Below, in pieces: positions 12,201-21,473 of a stretch of DNA of 64,000 nt; position 1 is the stretch's first letter; each line of letters begins with the position of its first letter. This DNA comes from Diplolepis rosae. Lineage: Eukaryota > Arthropoda > Insecta > Hymenoptera > Diplolepididae. A program made the position numbers and the translations under genes. Location of the stretch: positions 9,238,001 through 9,302,000 of the forward strand of contig JAPYXD010000555.1 in NCBI GenBank assembly GCA_030998225.1. Direction: 5' to 3'. Under the pieces are notes generated by a model. It saw only the letters and a list, made by a program, of their open reading frames with translations, made no database searches and was not told the origin of the DNA.

Positions 12201-15200
12201 AATTGTACTCTCTATACATGAATAAGTGAGAAATGGGTCGCTAAGACGCGTCGGTAACGATTTACACTAATAAATCAATAAAAATATGCTGCTTTATCAG
12301 TGAAAATCGTTGCTGATTTATCTAGTGGCCCTCTTTTCACCGGTAAATATTCTGAGAGAAAATGGTATTGTATTGTTTCGTTGGTTAGAAGGAATGGTTT
12401 CATTGATTTGTGAATTATGCTACTAGTATTAAATATATCCGATTCAGAGATTTCACTTTATATTCGATTGAATTCCTTTTCTAGTTGAAAGATTCAATGA
12501 GGTTTTTGATGTCACCTCTTCCATTTCCACTTTTAGGAATAAAGATGAATGAACAGAAAGGCATGACAATCGGGCCAAACAAAATAGATTTGTGTTCTTC
12601 GGAACAAAGACTCACAATGAAAGTGGATGTTTGTGTCAAAGCAGAGGAAGAGGATCGATTCTTTGTTGAATTATGCGACATAAATATGCGGTTCACAGAT
12701 GTAATTATATCTTGACGTAATCTTAGATATACACAGTGTGTCCCAAAAATAAACGAAATTTTTGGATATAGAATAAGATAAACATTATATTATCTTTGAA
12801 AGTTATTATTTATTCAAAATAGGTTCCATTAGACTCAATACAATGTTTGGAACGATCAACCAGCGCATGCATAGATTTTTTTATGTCATTTATAGGAATG
12901 TTCTTCAGCACCTCGGTTACGGCTGCTTGAATGGCTGGGATATCATCATAAAATGCTCCTTTGATCTTGGTTTTCAGTTTTGGAAATAGAAGATAGTCAC
13001 ATGGTGATAGATCAGGCGAATACGGAGGGTGGTTGATGAGAGAAATCCGTTTTTTCATAAAAAATTCGTTGACTTTTTTGGTCTTCATTTAACTGATGTG
13101 GAACAAAACGTACACAGACCTTTCTTTTACCCAAATCTTCAGTTAAAATTCTCCAAATAGTGTTTTTACTCCTATTTAATTCCTCAGCCAACATTCTCGT
13201 TGTAAAATTTGCATCGATACCAATAATTTCACGGACTTTTTCCACCAATTCATCACGATTACTAACTTCTGGACGACCTGGCCTTGGGTCGTCATTTAAA
13301 TCCTTACGACCATTATTAAATCGTGTAAACCACGTATAAACTTGAGTACGACTCATACAATCATCACCATAAACTTTTTTCATCAATTCGTATGTCTCAG
13401 CGAATTTTTTTCAAGTTTAATACAAAATATTATATTTGCTCTTTGTTCCATTTTTGTTTTGTAACATTATATGAATAGATGGCGCTGCATGTTGTATGAT
13501 TTAAATATAAAGTTCGGTTATTTTTGGGACGCACCGTGTATTTAAAAACTGCCAATCAGCCGTGAAGACATTGACTAATATGAACCCAGTTCGAAATGAA
13601 ACGTCGCACCTGATCTGAGTTTCATCTGAGAGCAGGTTAGAATTCCGGCAGAGATTATTGTAATAATGTAACCAACAGAGCTAGACGAGATTAGGCGCTG
13701 CGTTTCATGTCGATCGAGGGTTTACCAGGGGTGTTAGTTGAAATTTGCCGGTTTTACTCATAGATGTCGCTAGAGATATGTATACATTTCTATGATTTGG
13801 CATCTATGTCATATTTTTCTATGGACAATAACCTCCAAAAATACACAATTACATTCTGCCAAAATAATAGCATCATAGTTGTTTACCTCAGTGAATATGT
13901 CGAGTTTCGTTCCAAGTAAATCGCATTTGCGGCATTCGTTGCTTTTCTTATTTCATCAACAGAAAAAAGCAGTTGAAGCTCATCGATTGCTGGTAGAAAC
14001 TTATAGTGAACATGCTCCAGTTATTTGAACATGTGAGACATGGTTTCGTCTATTTAAAAGTGGAGATTTCGATTCAACAAACAATGAACATCCTGGTGCA
14101 GCGAAAAAGTTCGAAGACGAGGAATTGCAGGCGTTATTGGATGAAGACCCAACCCAATCGCAACAACAATTGGCACAAACACTAAATGTGACCCGAGGAG
14201 CAATTTGCCAACGTTTAAAAGCCATGGGAAAAATCCAAAAGTATGGAAAATGGGTACCACACCAACTGAACGATAGACAAATGGAAAATCGAAAAACCAT
14301 TTGTGAAATTCTGCTTCAACGGTTCGAAAGGAAATCTTTTCTGCATCGAATTGTCACGTGGGACAAAAAATGGATTTATTTCGAGAACCCGAAGCGGAAA
14401 AAATCATGGCTTTCACCTGGTGAGGTCGGGCCATCGACTCCAAGGCCAAATCGCTTTGGCCGTAAGACAATGCTCTGTGTTTGGTGGGACTAGTGTGGTG
14501 TGGTGTACTTCAAGTTATTAAAATCTGCTGAGACGGTGAATACGGATCGCTACCGACAACAAATTATCAATTTGAATCAGGCGTTGATCGAAAAACGGCC
14601 GGAATGGGCCCGAAGACATGGCAAAGTTATCCTACAACATGACAACGCACCGTCTCATACAGCTAAAGTCGTGAAGAACACATTAAAAGCATTGAATTGG
14701 GAAATATTATCGCACCCGCCGTACTCTCCAGACCTCCCCCCGTCCGACTATCACCTTTTCGCATCGATGGGACACTCACTCGCAGAGCAGCGCTTCGCCA
14801 ATTTTGAGGAAGTCGAAAAATGGCTCGTCGAATGATTTGCCTTGAAAGAGAAAAAGTTTTTTTGGAATGGTATCCATGATTTGCCTGAAAGATGGGCAAA
14901 ATGTGTAGAATCCAATGGTCAATACTTTGAATAAAAAATTTTTGAGATTCCCTTGAGAATTAAGTGTTTTCTTTATTGAAAAAACCGGCAAACTTCAAAT
15001 AACACCCCTGGTAACATGTCTGTGCTTTTTCTGGCCTACGAGAATATTTATGCACGGGCATTTTTTACTTCCAGTATTAGTGAATCGTGTCAGTTATAAT
15101 TCTTTTTTTTTTAGCAAGACGAAGGCAATCCTATCTTTTCCGGCGACAAGTTTATAGGAATACTTACTGAATATAGAACAGGAACTATTATTAAAGTTAT

Positions 15201-15276
15201 AGAGTACAAATCACAAATTCAAGAGATAGCTACCAGCAAAAACCTGGGTGAATTGTACTTAAAAGAACATATCTAA
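217..15276 (+). CDS. Secreted serine protease homolog (non-catalytic trypsin fold), copy 1, 5'-partial
   Basis: Exons 217-412, 11531-11690, 12485-12700 and 15115-15276 join in one open frame (phases 2, 0, 0) and end at TAA 15274-15276. Seen: exon A ends with CMANMISPKVGLTSAKFE, matching the trypsin stretch up to 'LTAAHC', but catalytic His57 is Lys and Cys58 is lost. Exon B ends PTELAMIV, matching 'NDIALL', with Glu for Asp102. Exon D begins QDEGNPIF, matching 'GDSGGPL', with Glu for Ser195. From knowledge of the family, such serine protease homologs are usually secreted binding or regulatory proteins in hemolymph, venom or saliva; which of these applies here is unknown. Exon A to B is 11.1 kb because three elements have landed in that intron. 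A polyadenylation signal AATAAA follows at 15342. The signal-peptide exon is outside the window. The fold assignment rests on motif spacing, not on a database search. Confidence 0.6.
578..690. repeat. 5' subterminal repeats of the CACTA-like element
   Basis: Two copies of the near-palindrome TTTGTTTGATTCAAACAA (584-602 and 664-684). The same motif is repeated at the 3' end. In CACTA elements such motifs bind the accessory transposition protein; that role is inferred here. Confidence 0.7.
855..3609 (+). pseudogene. CACTA-element ORF1: SAM-like domain protein, broken
   Basis: Exons can be read at 855-921 (starts ATG), 1076-1206 and 1334-1594, with GT/AG borders and compatible phases. The first two encode about 66 residues ending LKVKFQTRLKEYVERQK, which reads like a SAM domain (a helical interaction module). 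Further coding blocks follow at about 1703-1880, 2240-2450, 2530-2740, 2830-2970, 3053-3190 and 3272-3609. They carry in-frame stops (TAG at 2337-2339 after GKLVD; TGA at about 3405) and a frameshift near 2830. A 54-bp local tandem duplication (1613-1660 and 1667-1714) doubles a polypyrimidine/acceptor region. Proteins with this layout accompany animal EnSpm-type transposases; the function is not known to me. Confidence 0.55.
4351..6929 (+). pseudogene. CACTA-element transposase (Tnp2-like), frameshifted and split by a MITE
   Basis: The reading starts with a C2H2-type finger (ATG 4351, CYIC then H), which is frameshifted near 4418. It runs open from 4433 to 5437 and from 5442 to 6481, and continues after the nested MITE (6482-6686) from 6695 to TAA-terminated VYNECH at 6929. 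Key motifs are FSANYTCRICK (a zinc-knuckle-like segment), LDLMHDFWEGVCPYDL and FLLHYPQMIENVGP, which resemble the Tnp2 family block with a conserved 'D-x-M-H-D' and 'LHYP'. The two long frames join across a run of ten T at 5406-5415: one base shifted there turns the TAG at 5438 into a continuous reading through GDSLGVHK. Apart from that shift and the MITE, the coding region is well kept. AATAAA follows at about 6956. Confidence 0.75.
6482..6686. mobile_element. hAT-type MITE nested in the CACTA transposase
   Basis: 205 bp, ends CAGAGACGGATCCAGGG and the inverted form of CAGGGACGAATCTAGAA. The 8-bp target duplication GACCATAT is exact (6474-6481 and 6687-6694). An 8-bp duplication with CAG ends is typical of hAT elements. 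Removing the MITE and one duplication rejoins the transposase frame (TDDHI to MPNF). It contains a run of about 16 C (6520-6535). Confidence 0.85.
7370..7645. repeat. 3' subterminal repeats of the CACTA-like element
   Basis: At least five copies of TTTGTTTGAATCAAACAAA-like near-palindromes, denser than at the 5' end. They match the motif at 584-684. Putative binding sites for the element's own proteins. Confidence 0.75.
7779..8699 (+). mobile_element. Mos1-like mariner, internally deleted
   Basis: 921 bp with inverted ends CCAGGTGTACAAGTATGAAA. TA is duplicated at 7777-7778 and 8700-8701. The copy 3 intron (about 27630, GTGTTTAATTGACTC) is the clean empty site. The ends closely resemble those of Mos1 and its relatives (mauritiana subfamily). 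Confidence 0.9.
7952..8626 (+). pseudogene. Mos1-like mariner transposase with central deletion
   Basis: The reading starts MSIFVPSNYDLRTSLIF and keeps the first helix-turn-helix up to KPPKKFED, then jumps to WDQKGVIWFDLLKPGETV. Compared with the usual 345 residues, about 125 are missing, including the first catalytic Asp. The second catalytic region reads LDDNAPAH and the third SPDLAPPDYHLF. A stop (TAA 8531) interrupts the C-terminal part, which otherwise continues to EKCVASNGHYFED. It cannot be an active enzyme. Confidence 0.9.
9201..9937 (-). mobile_element. DD41D (rosa-like) Tc1/mariner element, truncated inside
   Basis: 737 bp with inverted ends AAGGGTTTCCCAATAAGGG, TA duplicated at 9199-9200 and 9938-9939. 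Related to the elements at 21474-22483 and 28485-29687, whose ends read AAGGGTTTTCCAATAGGG. Confidence 0.8.
9315..9825 (-). pseudogene. DD41D-type transposase, N-terminal remnant
   Basis: From 9825 the minus strand reads MSSFTLPQRLEIVQLFYQNS, shifts frame near 9582, and continues through VPRRSQELGLSRMTTWRILR (second helix-turn-helix) to KKIIFSDEAHFWL, which holds the first catalytic Asp. The rest, with the second and third Asp, is deleted; the reading ends a few residues later. Confidence 0.8.
10519..10775 (+). pseudogene. C-terminal fragment of a transposase, probably Kolobok-like
   Basis: The fragment reads YKPQHMNCPPVSLSWCKW, then LHRCLGSKTQNNNESLNSLIW, ending at TAA 10773-10775. The 'TQN-NES-N--IW' block is shared by a family of insect and cnidarian DNA-transposon proteins. 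It starts exactly at the right end of the nested CACTG element. The part that would precede it on the other side of the nested element (8960-9048) shows no coding frame, so most of the gene was already gone. Confidence 0.5.
11258..11330. repeat. ACATAT-type simple repeat
   Basis: Imperfect runs of TACATATAACATA inside the Kolobok-like element; it creates spurious tyrosine-rich frames on both strands. Confidence 0.8.
11691..12484. other. SPH copy 1 intron B-C with repeat fragments
   Basis: Intron. At 11885-11980 there is a GC-richer repeat fragment (GCGAGCATTGTCGCTCGTC, CCTAGGCACATAATATACT) also found at 18600-18678 and 30420-30495. At 12090-12117 a MITE right end (TTTTTTTCTGTG followed by TA 12118-12119) abuts intron sequence shared with copy 2. 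The rest matches the corresponding introns of copies 2 and 3. Confidence 0.6.
12732..13538 (-). mobile_element. mariner element, internally deleted
   Basis: 807 bp, ends CACAGTGTGTCCCAAAAAT and inverted ATTTTTGGGACGCACCGTG, TA duplicated at 12730-12731 and 13539-13540. The copy 3 intron (31065-31080, AGATATATTTAAAAAC) is the exact empty site. Confidence 0.9.
12810..13451 (-). pseudogene. mariner transposase with catalytic core deleted
   Basis: The minus strand starts at ATG 13451, frameshifts near 13410, then reads MKKVYGDDCMSRTQVYTWF, DDPRPGRP and RMLAEELNRSKNTIWRILT (helix-turn-helix parts) up to LNEDQKS. A deletion removes the first and second catalytic Asp. A second frame resumes with NEFFMKKRISLINHPPYSPD, SPCDYLLFPKLK (third Asp region) and ends CIESNGTYFE. 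It is a DD34D-type mariner distinct from the Mos1-like copies. Confidence 0.85.
13725..15011 (+). mobile_element. Full-length Mos1-like mariner
   Basis: 1287 bp with ends CCAGGGGTGTTAGTTGAAAT and inverted ATTTGAAGT...AACACCCCTGG; TA duplicated at 13723-13724 and 15012-15013. The copy 2 intron (about 20420, AAAGTTTAACATGTC) is the empty site. Confidence 0.9.
13897..14934 (+). pseudogene. Mos1-like mariner transposase, full length with three stops
   Basis: The frame from ATG 13897 to TAA 14934 is exactly 346 codons including stop, the usual length of the mauritiana subfamily, with no net indel. Three internal stops lie at codon 44 (TGA 14026), codon 199 (TAG 14491) and codon 313 (TGA 14833). 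Catalytic positions are kept: VTWDKKW (first Asp, but the usual neighbours Gly and Glu are changed), HDNAPSH (second) and SPDLPPSDYHLF (third, DD34D spacing). The lesions are point mutations, so decay is moderate compared with the other mariners here. Confidence 0.9.
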
Positions 15277-15649
15277 AACCTAATATATCCAATGTAATGT
15301 GGTAGACGAAAAGAAATATTTGGTTTGCATTTTTTTCAAATAATAAAATATTGCAAACAAAATTTTCAGGTTAGATTTACTTCTATCATACCTTTTTCCA
15401 AGTGTGAATTTATTATATGAATCTCGAGATGAACTAAACCTATTTTTATTAAAGTAGACAATGAGCTTCTTCGCACGTTACTCTTTAGCATCACAATTCG
15501 CTACTGTTAATCTAGATTTTACGAGAAGTAAATGACATTGAAATATCATAAATGTGACGTTTTAGAAACCGTTAAATATTTCTTAAGGTTTTGTGTATTT
15601 GTCCCCCTTTATATGTTGAAATATTTTTGAAATCAAATTTGATTGTACT
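15277..15649. other. 3' flank of SPH copy 1
   Basis: Contains AATAAA at 15342-15347, 66 bp after the stop. The part 15384-15560 reappears in inverted orientation at 21230-21404, behind copy 2. Confidence 0.7.
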
Positions 15650-17839
15650 TTTACTTTTACATGATTATTGATAAATTTATTTTCTTCCAAATCTCTCAAA
15701 AAGAAAAAACAATCGTAGACTTTATTTAAGGAAACGATTTTGCAGAACAACGCTTATTTCGTATCTCACATATTGTGATGAAAAAAATCGAATTTATTTA
15801 ATATTAAAAATCAAAACATAAAATATACATCCTGTCCCGAAATGTCTCAATGAGAATTTGTAGACCTCATTTAGGCAAACAATTTTCCATCTAAACGTTT
15901 TTTTTGTATCTCACATATTTTGTCTAAAAATGGAATTTTTGAATTTTAATCGTATTTTTTGGAATTGAAACGAAAAATATATGTTTTATCAGAAACTGTG
16001 TCAGACAAAATTTGTAGATCTCTTTGAAATGAACAACTTTGTATTCTAACGTTTTTTTCGTATTTCGAATATTATTGTTAAAAAATTGAATTTTGGATTT
16101 TCAATAGTTTTTTTTTTTAATTAAAAAGAAAAATATGCATCTTATGGAAAAATGTTACAGTTCAAATTTGTAGGTCTTTATTTGTTTAATAATATTGTAT
16201 CATAACGTTTTTTCGCATCTCGTATAATTTAACTGGAAAATGGAATTTTGATATTGACTTTTTTCGAATTTGAATATGCTGTAACATTTCTAATTTTGAT
16301 TTGATCAAAAAATGTTAATGAAATAATTTGTAGAGATTTATGAGCACTATCAAAAACCAGTATTGAAATTTTTTATTTTTTCAAAAAATGATTTTCATAA
16401 ACACAAAAGTAGTGCTCAATCCCTCAATTTTGATTGGATGTGGCTGGTTAACGAACTTGTCCTTACTTTTTCGGCTCCGATAAAGTGTACCAAAGCTCAA
16501 TTCAATCTGATAATTCTATCGAGAGTTATGCCGCACACGACCTACTACAGACAGACAGACAGACAGACACTTTCGTAAAAACCCATTTTTCACATGAAAC
16601 CAATACCTTCTCATCCATGATGAGAATGTAATAACTTTTTTTCTAAAATTTCTAAAATTGGAACATTTCTGCTGTTTTTTACATTCTCATCATGGATGAG
16701 AAGGTATTGGTTTTATGTGAAAAATGACTTTCGAAATTTTCATCAAATCTTTACGTTTTGAGACCCCCTGAGTCAGAAAAAATGGTTTTTACGAAAGTGT
16801 CTGTCTGTCTGTCTGCCTATCTGTCTGTCTGTCTGTCTGTCTGTCTGCCTGCCTGCCTGCCTGTCTGTCTGTCTGTCTGTCTGTAGGTCGTGTGTGGCAT
16901 AACTCTCGATTGAATTATGAGATTGAATTGAGCTTTGGTACACTTTATCGGAGCCGAAAAAGTAAGGACAAGTTCGTTAACCAGCCACATCCAATCAAAA
17001 TTGAGGGATTGAGCACTACTTTTGTGTTTTTGAAAATAACTTTTTGAAAAAATAAAAAATTTCAATACTGGCTCTTGATAGTGCTCATAAATCTCTACAA
17101 ATTATCCTGATAACATTTTTTGATTAAATCAAAATTAGAAATGTTACAGCATATTCAAATTCGAAAAAAGTCAATATCAAAATTCCATTTTCCAGTTAAA
17201 TTATACGAGATACGAAAAAACGTTATGATACAACATTATTTTCTACATAAAGACCTACAAATTTGAATTGTAACATTTTGTCATAAGATGCATAGTTTTC
17301 TTTATAATTAAAAAAAAAACTATTGAAAATCCAAAATTCAATTTTTTAACAATAATATGTAAAATACGAAAAAAACGTAAGAATACAAAGTTGTTCGTTT
17401 CAAAAAGATCTACAAATTTTGTCTGACGCATTTTCTGATAAAACATATATTTTTCGTTTCAATTCCAAAAAATACCTTTAAAATTCAAAAATTCCATTTT
17501 TTAGACAAAATATGTGAGATACAAAAAAAACGTTTATATGGAAAATTGTTTGCATAAATGAGGGTTACAAATTCTCATCAAGACATTTCGGGACAGGATG
17601 TATATTTTATGTTTTGATTTTTAATATTAAAAAAATTCGATTTTTTTCACCAAAATATGTGAGATACGAAATAAGCGTTGTTCTGCAAAATCGTTTCCTT
17701 AAATAAAGTCTACAATTGTTTTTTCTTTTTGAGAGATTTGGAAGAAAATAAATTAATTTAATCATGTAATTTATTAAAAAGTTACTGAAATGTACACAGA
17801 AAATCGAGCGCGAAGCGCGAGCGTCATGATGAGAATGTG
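15650..17839. repeat. Head-to-head pair of a 1-kb CATTCTCATCAT element (large inverted repeat)
   Basis: The left arm (15650-16631) and right arm (16679-17839) are inverted copies of one unit, centred near 16655. The unit begins ACATTCTCATCATGGATGAG and ends with GCGCGAAGCGCGAGCG then ATGATGAGAATG, so it has short inverted ends (CATTCTCATCAT). The left arm lacks its outer end. A single copy lies at 49033-50056. No protein is encoded; small frames in the arms are mirror artefacts. It sits where exon A of SPH copy 2 should be. Confidence 0.85.
16798..16884. repeat. (CTGT)n microsatellite
   Basis: Expanded CTGT/CTGC run inside the right arm of the 1-kb repeat; the left arm has a shorter (CAGA)n at 16543-16569, and the copy at 49146-49180 is intermediate. 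Confidence 0.95.
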
Positions 17840-18157
17840 TTCCTTAAAATTCAACAAAAAAAAGTTATTTAATAACCTACGAATAGGTAAGTTATGAAAG
17901 TTAACAAGTCTCAAAATTAGAACCGGTCTAAGCAGTTTTTCATGTGCTGAAGGTGCTACATATTACATTGTATTACAGATTCGTTTTATTTCAATTTTTA
18001 ACACTCGTGTATCTCAGCCATTGTTATTATTGTCAAAATTTCTAATATTATGCACTTTAATTAATTTTTTTCTCCCATTATGGTACAATAAATAAATCAC
18101 TGCAAGCGAATATAAACAATTTTTGTAGTCATTATAATCAAAACTTTTATAAATCTG

Positions 18158-18336
18158 CACTGGACTGATACCATTCAATGGTATTGAATCAATACCATTT
18201 CTTTCCAAAAGCATGTATATCACGGATTCAAATCAATATGTTATAGAATTAGTAACATATTTATTGGTTCTTGCAGTATATTTTTATGAATTCATAGCAT
18301 ACATGCTTTTGATTCAATAGCACTTTTTCCTCAGTG
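18158..18336. mobile_element. CACTG-ended MITE with TG duplication
   Basis: 179 bp, starts CACTGGACTGATACCATTC and ends TTTTTCCTCAGTG. Copies 1 and 3 read AAATCTGTTTACTC at this point, so the duplicated target is TG (18156-18157, 18337-18338). This shows that these elements take 2-bp targets other than TA. Confidence 0.75.
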
Positions 18337-18482
18337 TGATTACTCATTTTGTTGTTTAAATTAGTAATCTAAGTAAGATAATATTGAGTCCTAAAAAACG
18401 CCATATAATAGCAGTCACCTTCAAGGAGCACTTGCCGATTGATGAATTTATAAGCCTTGACAAGCACATAAAATAGAATACG

Positions 18483-18678
18483 TGCCAATGCACACAATTC
18501 GGGAAATTACGAGACTCCCGACAATGCTCGCAGGACTGATCGTGCCTCGGCTTCGTCTCGGCTACGCCTCGACTATGCCTCACCTACGACTCGACTACGC
18601 CTTGGCTTCGATCTTCTCCGAGCATTGTCGCTCGTCGCGCAATAACCCTCATTGTGCGCCTAGGCACCTAATATACTG
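18483..18678. mobile_element. GC-rich short repeat inserted in SPH copy 2 exon B
   Basis: 196 bp flanked by ATACG (18478-18482 and 18679-18683); copies 1 and 3 have one uninterrupted AATACG. The interior is CpG-rich (GGCTTCGTCTCGGCTACGCC) and related to 30356-30490 and 11885-11980. No protein. Superfamily unknown. Confidence 0.7.
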
Positions 18679-18725
18679 ATACGGACATTCATTTAGAAGA
18701 CCCTACAGAACTTACGATGATAGTG

Positions 18726-19466
18726 GTAAGAGAATCAAATAATAATAAACAGTCAATTCAAATTAAATCAGGATGGATTTTCATAATTAAATGATTTTTT
18801 TATCACAGCTATAGATTTAGCATTATTATATCGATGAGTAGCGAAGTTGATTAAAATATTATAAATTGAGAAAAGAATGCTATTGAATCTAAAGCATTTC
18901 TGTCAAAAGCATGTAAGATATTAATTTTAATCCATTATGGAACAGGATTTGTATTATATTTATTGGTTCTTTTAGGATAATCTTTGTAATTAATAACATA
19001 CATGCTTTTCGCAGGAATGAATCATTAGATTTGACGTTGTTTTTTTCTCAGTGAAATATCCTTTAAATTTCAGCTGAATGTTGCAAATTAATACACATGT
19101 ATAAGTGTGTCGTCTCATACTTGAATATTTTTCTTTCTCCGGGAAATTTTTGTTTGGAATGTTATTACTGAGCCGCCATGGAAATTGTACTCTCTGTATT
19201 TGAATCAATGAAAAGTGGGTGGCTAAGATGAATCGGTAACGATTTACACTAATAAATCAATGAAAATATGCTGCTATATCAGTGAAAATCGTTGCTGATT
19301 CATCTAGTGGCCCTCTTTTCACTGGTAAGTATTCTGAGAGTGAATGGTATTGTATTGTTCCGTTGGATAGAAGAAATGGTTTCATTGATGTGTGAATCAT
19401 GCTACTGATATTAAATATATCCGATTCAATGATGTCACTTTATATTTGATTGAATTTCTTTTTTAG
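18726..19466. other. SPH copy 2 intron B-C, free of new insertions
   Basis: Aligns by eye with the intron parts of copies 1 and 3. At 19100-19101 it keeps an unoccupied TA that was hit by an element in each of the other two copies. No gene or other element was recognised. Confidence 0.6.
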
Positions 19467-19696
19467 TTGAAAGATTCAATGGAGTTTTCGATGTCACCTA
19501 TTCCATTTCCACTTTTAGGAACAGAGATGAATGAACACAAAAGTTTGACAATCGGTCGAAACACAATAGACTGCTATCCTCCAAACCATTTACTCGTAAT
19601 AAAAGTGGATGTTTGTGTCAAGGCAGAGGAAGAGGATCGATTCTTTGTTGAATTATGCGACACGAATACGAAGTTCACATATGTAATTATATCTTA

Positions 19697-20216
19697 CACC
19701 GAAAAAAATTCCTTGTACCCGTGTACAAGGAATCAACTATTTTGCCTAGTTAGGACAGGCGCCAACTGTTCAATCCTAGATGAAATGACAAAGTTCAAGT
19801 TTAGTAAGAAAAACAAAGAAAGCAAGTTGATTTGGCGGACAGATCCTTTCAGGTGCATGTATTAAACATAACCAAAAAACAACTTTACGTTTATGATCTA
19901 CTAGAGCATATTTTATATTGATAAAAGTGAGTCCTAAAGAATTATTGACAAAAATTAATTTTTGTTTGCACAGTGAAAAAGTAATAAATACAGAAGATAT
20001 TCTTTTTACAGCGGAGTGTTGTAATAACAGCATAGCAATATTATTTGAATTTAATTGTTAATAGAACTAGAATTATTTATTTCTCTGTAACAAGGTTTAT
20101 ATTGGTATGTTTAACTGTATGTACGTGATTCTCTTCAACAGGAATCCGTGTTATTTCAACTAGGTTAGACTTAACTATGGGTAATAGTTGACTCTCGGAA
20201 ATTTTTTTTTTCGGTG
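19697..20216. mobile_element. CACCG-ended non-autonomous element in SPH copy 2 intron C-D
   Basis: 520 bp, ends CACCGAAAAAAATTCC and inverted GGAAATTTTTTTTTTCGGTG; TA duplicated (19695-19696, 20217-20218). Copies 1 and 3 read ATCTTGACGTAATC here. Directly inside the left end is a short hairpin (CCTTGTACCCGTGTACAAGG). Confidence 0.8.
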
Positions 20217-21473
20217 TAACGTAATCTTAGATATATTTAAAAACTGCCAATTAGCCGTGAAGAAATCCACTGATCTGAACCTTAGTTTGAAATAAAACGC
20301 CGCACCTGATTTGGGTTTCATCTGGGAATAGGTTGAAATTCCGGCAGAGAATGTTGTAATAATCTGGCGAATAGAACTGGACATGATTAGGCGCGGCGTT
20401 TCATGTCGATCCAAAGTTTAACATGTCTGGCCCTTTTCTGGCCCACGAGAACATTTCTGTACGGTCATTTCTCACTTTCAGTCTTGGTGAATCGAGTCAG
20501 TTATAATTGTTGTTTTTTTAGGATGACGAAGGCAATCCTATCTTTTCTGGCGATAAGTTTTTAGGAACCCTTACTGATTATAGTACAGGAGCTGTTATTA
20601 AAGTTTTAGAGTACGATTCAGATTTTGAAGAGATAGCTACCAGAAAAAACCTGGGTGAATTGTACTTAAAAGAACACATCTAAATATTGGAAAACAAATT
20701 TTCAAGCTAGATCTACTCCCACACTGAGAAAAAAAATGTGGTACAAGCAAATACGTTTCCATGACCGTTACACCTTGCGACGAATGTGGGAGATATCTGT
20801 TGCAACTATAATGAAGAAATGTTTCAATTTGACGTTTATATTACAGAGATTGAAAATAACGTTATCAAACTTTTTTTAAAAGCCATTGTAGAAATAATGC
20901 ACCAAGTCACAAAAATGTGTGTTTTAGTTTATGAGATGTATGTTCAAAGAATATTTATTATAGAAACTCACTTTCAAAAACTTCTATGTACGGAGAATGC
21001 CCGAAACTTTCGAGACTTTTTCGGACGAAATCGTCTATGTCCAAAAGTGACGTTAGAATACGATTTTTTGAGTTTGATTATAAAATGGAATTTTTGATTT
21101 TCAATATTTAAAATAAAAAAATAGTACTTGTATTGACCCTCATATAATAATCAGATACGATCTCTTTGTTGATAATTGGACGAAATTATCCGTCCCACCT
21201 TATCTTAGTGTCTCAATCGAATCAGATCTGTCCTATTTATGATATTTTAATGTCATTTACTTGTTGTAAAAACTAAATTAACAGTAGAGAATTGTAAAAC
21301 TAAAGAGTAACTTACGAAAAAGCTCATTGTCTACTTGAATAAAAATATGTTTAGTTCAGCTCGGGACTCATATAACAAAATCACACTTGGAACGAGATAT
21401 GATACACTGAGAGAAATCGCTAGGAATCGCTAAAAATCCTAAAAACTATACGGATAGAGTTTGATCGTTTATA

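Larger units (their letters stand above)
18365..20683 (+). pseudogene. Serine protease homolog copy 2, pseudogene
   Basis: Exon B (18365-18725) reads HIIAVTFKEHLPIDEFISLD, then hits TAG at 18474-18476 and is split by a 196-bp insertion (18483-18678). Exon C (19467-19682) and exon D (20522-20683, DDEGNPIFSGDKFLGTLTDY) are fully open and have the same lengths as in copies 1 and 3. Exon A is absent: intron A-B sequence starts abruptly at 17840 next to the inverted repeat. The region after the stop lacks about 65 bp that carry AATAAA in copy 1. Exons C and D kept open suggest that inactivation is recent, or that they are maintained by conversion. Confidence 0.75.

Noticed and set aside
14001..14300. 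Minus-strand frames overlapping the mariner transposase
   Set aside because: Antisense shadows of the 346-codon transposase frame.
20786..21097. 103-codon ORF in the copy 2 flank
   Set aside because: No recognisable domain, lies within a rearranged repeat region, and shows no homology to the SPH exons.
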